A stretch of 37,500 nt of DNA, from assembly GCF_964340395.1 (NCBI RefSeq), contig NC_135567.1:16367806-16405305 (forward strand). Direction: 5' to 3'. The notes beneath the pieces were generated by a model. That model was not told the DNA's origin, did not search any database, and was given only the letters and a program-made list of their open reading frames with translations. Source of the stretch: Glandiceps talaboti (taxonomy: Eukaryota > Hemichordata > Enteropneusta > Spengelidae). The position numbers and the translations under genes were made by a program. Positions 25,301 through 34,300 of this stretch are shown in pieces; within the stretch, counting starts at the first letter, position 1, and each line of letters opens with the position of its first letter.

Positions 25301-28300
25301 TAATTATAACTTTAATTTGGCTTCAGACTTTGCATTATGTTTTTCGTATCTTTCCCTGTTTTACATGTAATTTTATATCCGAAAAGGTTTTCTCTGGTCA
25401 TGTCAGTGATTAGCCCTGCTTACATACGACAGATGGTGCATGAGTCTATATTGCTGACTTGACTGTAAACAAATAGTAGGGACAATTGTCAGAATCGAGT
25501 CCCGGATTACTCTGTATGCAAGCATGACTAGTCAGTGATCATGGGACTGCTTTGAGTACGAGCGAGGTGAGGCATGTTGAGGTATTTTGTTGAGAATTAT
25601 AAATATTGCGAAATGTCAAGTACAAGGTTTAAATACAATGGAATGACGAAAAAAAATTGGCCGAGTCTGCTGACAGGCGCAGGTCACAAGAAACTCCGTA
25701 AATTAAAATATCAGACGATGTATTATTAATCGCCATCTTAGTTTCCGTACGGCGACAATCCCAAGTACCCGGATGCACGAGGGACTAACCTGGAAGCAAG
25801 TTGTTGTCAGCCATACGTTACAGTGGTAACATCGTCCGAGAAATCGCTGCGTTCAGAGTGTCATTATTCACAGAATTGTTGTTTTCGAGTGAAAACCCGT
25901 CTTGAATTGTATAACTCTAACAAATGAAGACATGTCAAGTTATATTTTGAAAGTTGTATCGCTAGTTCGAGACGATTTTCTCACGTACTATCGGGGCTTA
26001 CTTGGACTTGGACCTTACTCCAGTTCAGCGGGAAGTTTAGCCAGTTCGATAAATCTTTCTGGTTTAGTTTACAACACTTTTGATCATGCAGATCTTGTTG
26101 TTGTGATGAAAAGAAATTAAAAATAAAGATCACTTCAACCATTTCGTTGTGTTTTCTTTTTGAAAGCTAATCGAACATGAACGAGTGTTACCACTGTAAC
26201 GTATGGCTGAGAATGACTCTCTGCCAAGTTAGTCCCTCGTGCATCCTGGTACTTGGGATTGTCGCCGTACAGAAACTAAGATGGCGAGTAATACATTTCT
26301 TCCCTATATCTACTACAACTAGTACAAGTTGAATGTTGTTGACTTGGTAAATTTGTTAGAAAATTGAAATTCAAATTGCCTCAAAATTATTTTAGATCCC
26401 TAGTTTATTTCATTCATCATTAAAAATTTCCAGGGTTAAAGCTGTAAGACACTGGGATTATTTATAGCCAATCTCAAAATCCTCTTTTTTTCTTTTTCTT
26501 GTGTGCATTTCCCAGTCATTTTATTTCTGAGATTTTGTGCAATTTTTCATAACAGTAGATTTTTGTTATAAAATGGTGACTATGGTATAAATGTACAATA
26601 CACTACCAACTCTGTGTAAAATGTGTTTTATAGTGAGACATCATGTAAAACCACTAACCACTTTATTACATCGCTAAAACAAAACTGCATAGTGAAGAGT
26701 TGAAGAACTGAACCACTTCTACATGTTACCAAAATAAACAATTAAATAAAAAAAAAAAAAAAAACAGCGGAGCTATTCTGACCGATAGGTCGCTTGTTCT
26801 ATGCTGAAATCCAGCTTGTATGTAATAATTTCAATATCTCATTCATTTCTATGTCTATAGTTCAGTTACTGTACTAGACAAGTAGAAGTTTAGAAACCGG
26901 GCTTGAAGTATCAAGTTCGTCGTTTGAGGTCACATGACTACGTTAAATAAATTATCCTGATAATTTACTTAGGTGTGACTGGTTTTGTTTAAGTAACCTT
27001 TCTTACGAAGTCGACTTAAGGTATTTTGAAGTAGCCCGCAGTAGACAACCTCGTTAAACCAGCGCTACGTGTACAAAAATCTGGCATAGCGAAAACATGT
27101 TGTAGACGGGTGAAACACATATACACAATGATAGGAGCTCAATAGTTGGATAGTGTCAGGATGACAACATTGTTTGGCAAATATTTTACGAAGAACATAT
27201 ATAACGTGTTCCTTACACATGACACTAAAAATCATCTAGCAAATTTACATAGCATTATTATAGGTAGGTTTGCATGTAATATTTTGTGACGCCAGTAATT
27301 GCTTCAAGTTTTTAGTTGGCCTGACATACGTGTTGACGTTACATGAAACAACGGTTCTTATAAATGCTTTTAAAATGTCCTTGATGTAAGGAAGGACCAC
27401 TGATCCCTTGTTTGCTTATTCTTGTTTTAACCAATGGATGACTTTTAATTCTGTGGCTGATACACTGATTTTCACAAAAGTAATGTGTTCGGAAAACAAG
27501 CGTCAATCTTTTGGTTTAGACTGAAATTGCTGTCGAAAATTTCAGGTAACGATTTTTCAAATTTGTATTCGGAACAAAAGCTTAATGTAAAACATTGGAT
27601 TACCAAACTGCATTAATTGGAATATGATCAACGTTGTAACAGTTCTTTCTTTAAAGAATAATGATATGTAAGATTGTTTTCCAATGAATAATCCTTGTAC
27701 ATGTTTGTATTACACTTACATATATTCGTATGTAAGACAACAACCAGGAGAGAAATAAACAGTGTTATGCTATATATTACTGAAAGAATAAACTCACCCA
27801 GTTTGTAACAGCATTTATTTCAGCCTGTGATTCCAATAACAGCTTCACAACATCGTAGTAGTTATAGTAGCATGCTGCTAATAAAGGTGATTTGAATTCA
27901 CTCTGAAAAAATGAATACATGGATAAGTAATTAATACAACTGATAATCAGTATAACACTAGATAACAAACATAGAGTATTTTATGAAATGGATTATTTAT
28001 GACTTTCTTTTACAATACAGTAAAGTGATAATTTCAATGGCCACGTTCCACTAAAACAAGGTTGGAATATTACAAGATTATAAAGGAAAATAAACCAAAT
28101 AAAGCAATTTTGACCTGAATAGTCTCATACACAATACAAATGGTTAATGTTTGTTTTTGTTTTTTTTAAAGAAAAAAACGTGTTGACAGGAAACGATTAA
28201 CTATTATACTTTTGTAAAACAACCCGTACAAGAGGGATTTAATCCACATCTCTCATGACAACACTCTCAGATAGTAGAAACATTCAATGCCAAACATTGT

Positions 28301-31300
28301 CAGCATTTATTAGATTAATTCATAATATAATAGTATCCATCATTGACTTGAATCAAAGATTTTCCTTAACTATGAATATCAGAGCTCTATCCCAGTGTCT
28401 CGAACTTGAACAAATGTCTGCCGACGTTTCGCATGTTATCGTTCTGTACGATTTCTTGTTTCCTGCCATACACAGCTGGAAGGAGCATGCCCCACTCCAT
28501 TTTTTAAGCGTATACCCTTCCACGTCTTGACGCACTCATAGCCTCAGTTCAAGCAATGTGTTCTATGAGTTGACTAACTTCCATGGTACGGCGATACGGC
28601 AAATTGGTGTAATTTCCCATACCAGACAACAGGGTTGTCAGAATTACACAGGATGCACACTTCTTCGCGGTTCATTTTTTCCTTCAAATTTCGATTATAT
28701 TATTTTGTCGACATTTGCAATGCATGATTAATAAAATCTGTATCGTTTTAGAATTTTTGAATTATTGCGTTTTAGTATTTTTATCTGTATTTGGTTACGA
28801 TTTTTCTAATGAATATTCTTTACCATCGACAAAACTGATGTCATTTTGAAAGACCGTAATCGGGAACTGTCAAAATACAAATAAAGCGACTCTCGGTGAC
28901 AAGTTTGCTATTTGCTACATTGAGTCTTTCGACATTTGTTTTTCGTTTGTAGATTCAGTCAAGGTCTGATTTAGACAGGTCAAGATTCGGTCACGTACAG
29001 AATGGTTTCAGGTCCAACCTTCGAAATTCAAGAGGAAAGTTTAGTGTATCACAAAACCTCAAGACACGGACAAGTAAATAGGTGTCTATTTCTGCATGTC
29101 AAAATAGTTCCAGATTGAGTTCAGTCAATATGAAAAAATGTGACGGGTCAATTTCGGTCAGTAAAAACACTACGTCATCATCACTTTCTCAATTGCAAAC
29201 AATGCATTAAGGGGTGGTCCTATATACGTGACATATAATGAATTCATTACATTTATGTTTTACTTAATAATTGTGTATAATGGTATTACTCACCCCAACA
29301 GTAGCATTCACGTCTCCTCCTGATGCAATCAATATCCGTACTATGTTTGCTGCTTCATCACCATTACTGTTATGACACGCACTATATAACGGTGTTCTGT
29401 CATCCTGTAAATAGGGACCAATTTAGTATATTGTTTTAAGTTTTGTAATGAATTAATATAGTATTGGTCTTGGTCTGTACTGTGTTGTACTTTAATCTTT
29501 AAATAACACATATTATTGAAATAATCCGTAATTGAATTATCATTGTTAATATACAATGAAATCAACATTATAATTCAGATGCACTCTATACAGTATTTGT
29601 CTAATTGGGTAGGATGGGATAAATCTAAAATAAAAAAATTAGGGATGGAAAAAGTGATCGTTTAAACCATAACATGGGAAGTTCGGCTGAAAATGCGAGT
29701 AGGCTAAATTTTAGAATGTTAGTGGAACCAGACGACTTTCAGCCTGAGTGGGGAGAAAGAAATGGTGCACAATAGAATGAGATGGAAAAACGGAGTCATT
29801 GATGTACGTTTGGTGAGAAAGTAGAATGACAAATTACAAAGTCTTCCAGTTATTTATTTCACTTGAATGAGTGTTACAAGTTTTTATACTATGCAAAGCA
29901 ATATACAAAATCATATAAAATGACTAGAAAAAAACATACTTTGAGGAACTTAAAATACAGCACTTTCATCAAAACCTTTTAGTGTCAGTCATCTAGGTAT
30001 TACAAAATGTATCAGCATTAGAGATATTACTACCTAAATGTTATTCCAAAAAAGGTGATTCTTTCAATTTTGTAATAGGTTCGGTATAAACTAAATTTAT
30101 GGGGCATGTTATTCCTAATCATGGGTAACAAAATTACAATATAGTTGCTTATTGTCAAGTCATTGTATACTGCAATGTACAGTACCAAAATCTAAATCAC
30201 ATTTACCAAAACAGTTAGCATATCAATTTCTATCCATTAATTCTACTTCATTATAAATCCCACCATATCGCTTAGAATACGTGACGTCATTATCTGAGCG
30301 GACGATATCGTTGTCGATCACAGCAGCTGGTTCATGTCATCGTCGAGGGCTTCATTTCCATACACTTGACGTTTACGACACTTAAATGTTGAATGTGTAG
30401 TAAGAAACTTTGTGTTTCCACAGTTGTTGTAGGGAAATAGAGTCGAGATTAGATGTACTTCTGTTGGGCCCTTATTTCATATAAAATGTAGGGAGGCAAC
30501 CCTGGAATATCTGTTTGATTGGCATGGTGCTTCCCTCCTTCCCTTCCCTTCACCTACTGCCACCCACCACTGTCGTATGGACTTGGATTTCGTTGGAAAA
30601 GGGAGGAATGTATTACCTTTCATCCATGGATACTTTTTGAGCTTTCCTAGCTTGTTGTCACTGGGCTACACCCAGGTGCATTATCAGTAGTAATTACGCA
30701 TCTTAACAACCTTTTTTTTCTGACGCCTGGTGTACATAACAATTATTTGACGAAAAAAATCGGTTACGAAAATCTTACACGGTCGTGTTTAAAATCTTAC
30801 ACGGTCGTGATTACAACCATCTTGAAATTCTAGCCTACCGTCACATAAATAAAAAGCGCCCCCATCCGTTGGTTGCCTTGTGAACCTCTCACTAACAGAC
30901 AAATATAGCGTATTGCTCGACGTTTATTCGATTCAGTTGAATAGGTCGTGGAAATATCAAGATTACATACAAAACGCATAATACGTATAAAGTTAAATAC
31001 TTTATATTAAGCAATTTGGCACACTGAAATCCTGGAGATTTTTTGTAAAGGCGTAGGTTTACATAAGAAAAAAATAGTTGCATAATTATATTACCAATGC
31101 ATTGATATAGGTTAGTTTTGACAGCGTGACATCAACTCATTAAGAAGGATTTTTTTAGGTTGATACAAAGTCAAGATGTGTTACGATGATGAAAGCAATG
31201 TAATGAGAATATATGATTAGAATGTATCATACTAATATTTATATTACTTACACCATCTTTGTCATTTACATGAGAACCAGCCTCTAACAGTAGTCGAATG

Positions 31301-34300
31301 ATTCCAGCAGTACTGTATTTACACGCATAGGTCAACACTGTATGGGGCTATTGGATAAACCAGACATAAATCTAACAAATGTTAATTACAGTAACACTAT
31401 TGGTAATCTGAAGTCGTGAAATGTTTTGATAAATCAATATAAGGATTTGTTCTGCTTCTGTACGTTAATAAATATGACTAAAGTAAGAAATGTAGAAATA
31501 TAAATTAGAGTACCATGTAGATTACCATTATTCCATGTTACATTAATTCTGACTGTGTAATATTTCTGGCAGTCATTGATTAAAGCGGCAAGCATTCTAC
31601 TGTAACAAAAATTTAAATAATGATGTAAGATCAAATGAGTACTTTTTTTTACTGGAACACATTCATAGCTTGCCAAATATTCTTATCGTTATTGTTAATC
31701 TCACATAGTCATAACGATAACACCTATGCATATGGATATGATAAGCGAATTGTTTTGTCTATCTATATCCTTTTGAGCATAAAATGTTTTCTCTCGATAT
31801 ATATAGTGATTCAATATATATCAAGATTGCCATCGTAATCAAGCATACTCTCACAGCGTTTTCACATTCCTTTATACAACAAGAGAGTGGTAAGTCCCAT
31901 GTAACCTATTAGGGCGCACTGTAGAGTGGAATTACACTGCTTGAACATTGACCGACACAATCATCACTAGTTCAAAGTACGAGTGAGTGTAAAGTACAAC
32001 CGGTGTCAGTGGAAATATTACACTGTCTAGAAATTCACACTGAGTCTGTCTCTCCACCATATTGTTTCTTAGATCACACCCAATGACATCACAGAAATCA
32101 AAGTACGATTTCAGCAGTACTGTTCAATCATGCACAGGTCAACACTGTGTGGCTCTATTGGACATAAGTCTAGCAAACGTTAATCTAGAGTCAAGTGGAA
32201 TGTTTTGATAAATTCAATGCTTGATTTGTCTGTCTCTCTAGGTAAATGAGTGTGACTAGAGAAAGAGATGAGAAAAATTACAAAATACATTAGTGTACCT
32301 TATTTCAGCATTACATTAATTCTGTGAAATTTGTCTGACTGTATTTTCCGGAACAAAAGTTTAGATAATGACGTGCGATTAAATAAACTCTTTATTTTTT
32401 CTCTCTATACCAAATTCACAGAGAGATCTATGTTTACAATTCCTAAATAAAAATAAGGAAACATAAAAATGATTGGCGAAAAAGAAAACTGATTAGAATG
32501 TTTGACTCACTCGCATCTTGCGATGCGAATGGTAGCACATCACACGTACAGCGCGTTCCTTGCTTAGATTCACACCCATTCTCCATTTACATTATATAAC
32601 TTAAATTATTGATCACAACATACTGTGATTTCCACAATTTCTAAACAAATATCAACTAATGAGTAAATTTAATTCAAACTTGTATATAAATAAATAACTG
32701 CATTCTAATCAATGTTATTAGGGTGATCCTATGTTTAATTAATGTTTCCCATTACTTTTTACATAGCAACTACAGGTTAGAATGAAAACTTAAAAGAATC
32801 TTTCTGTTAGTGTTGTAGCCATTGTCATGACTGTAGATGACGTCGACAGTCCAGACACTTACTTGTTTTACTAATCTGGAAAAGGGTGGGCAAATTAGTT
32901 TTATCTTGTAGTTGAAAATGTGGATAGGTCTGGTAATGACGAACAAGGAAAGAAATGGGGTCATTATTTAAAAAATCTTGGTCATGGCCAATAATGGACA
33001 TGGGAATATCTTTTATCAAATTTAAAAACGATTTCTCTATTTCATAGTTAACATTTCTGGCAATTTAAAATGTGATACCGATGACAGAAGACAGAATACA
33101 ACTGTCTAATATTCGCAAAGTGTTGATGTCACGCGAGATCACAGTGAACCCTCAGCTGTCTAGAATTAATACTTAGAGAAAATGTTTGAATTTCGCGAAT
33201 ACTATTCTTCTAAGAGGAAAGAAATACGTTATTAAAAGAACATAGATGTCGAATAATGACTAATTACAAGCAGCTCGAAGAACAATGAATGATCACATTG
33301 TTTAGCTAGTTTTCATATTTGTCAATATTATTTGCATTGAATAATGGCAACAACACTTCCGTTTATTCATTTATGGTGCGGATTATTTTATCATCCAATC
33401 ACTTGAGTACTGTATAATTTATGTTTATAAGAATTTAATGCTGAAAGAAAGATGGATCGATCCATTTTAGAAGGACGAGAGCGAGCTGAAGGCAGATACG
33501 TCTCGGAATCAATGGTTGGGAGTCTATCCCGCTACTGGCAGTAAATTTTGGAATATAAAGAATTGATTGTGTCCACTACTATAACCTTATTAAATGTATG
33601 AGACGGCACAACATTTATTAATTCAGGTGTCTTGATCTAATTTGCAGACCTTAAAGCTGCAATACCCCGCACATTTCATAGTAAACCCCAAAAATATCAA
33701 AGTGATTTTGGGACGGTATCCTTAAATTAGCGCCACCGTCACTATCATGATATCAGGAAATGGATAACATAGACTTAATTTAACATATAGAATGTCTTAT
33801 TATGAGTATTTCAACAAATTTCAACGAATATATTGTTGGTTGTCTCATCGCAAACACAATACTCAAGTTGAAGCCAGTGCAGGTTGAAGACAAGAAGTCA
33901 AAAAGACTAGATGGACAAACTCCCAACACTGTCTGGACCTAGGTCAACATCCAAGATCCAACACATTATACCCATTATCTTGCCACCTTTTCCTCTTACA
34001 AAACAATGTATCACGTGATCACTTTCGCATTGGATGGAAAATATGTGAGATTATCCTGCCACTGAGCTGACATAGTGCCAAATTATAATAATTAAATATC
34101 ACCCCACTGAGACTTATTTCCATTTTCTAAAATGTTGCCCACCAACATGACAAACATTTACCAGATTTAAACGGAATGCCTCCCGTATCGCTAATTATGC
34201 AAATAACTTATTAAACTAGTAAAACTATCGTAACAGGCTTTGTTTTAGGTTAATGTATGTAAGAGTGTGTGATACTGCTTAATTACTGATATCATTCATT

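Noticed and set aside
28255-28535. Overlapping 91- and 60-codon frames in ROCO intron 4
   Set aside because: No domain, no splice context, and open on both strands; no reason to prefer either.
32770-33019. Two overlapping minus frames of 64 codons, briefly considered as a transposon ORF
   Set aside because: Suggestive aromatic-rich texture but no alignable reverse transcriptase or transposase motif.
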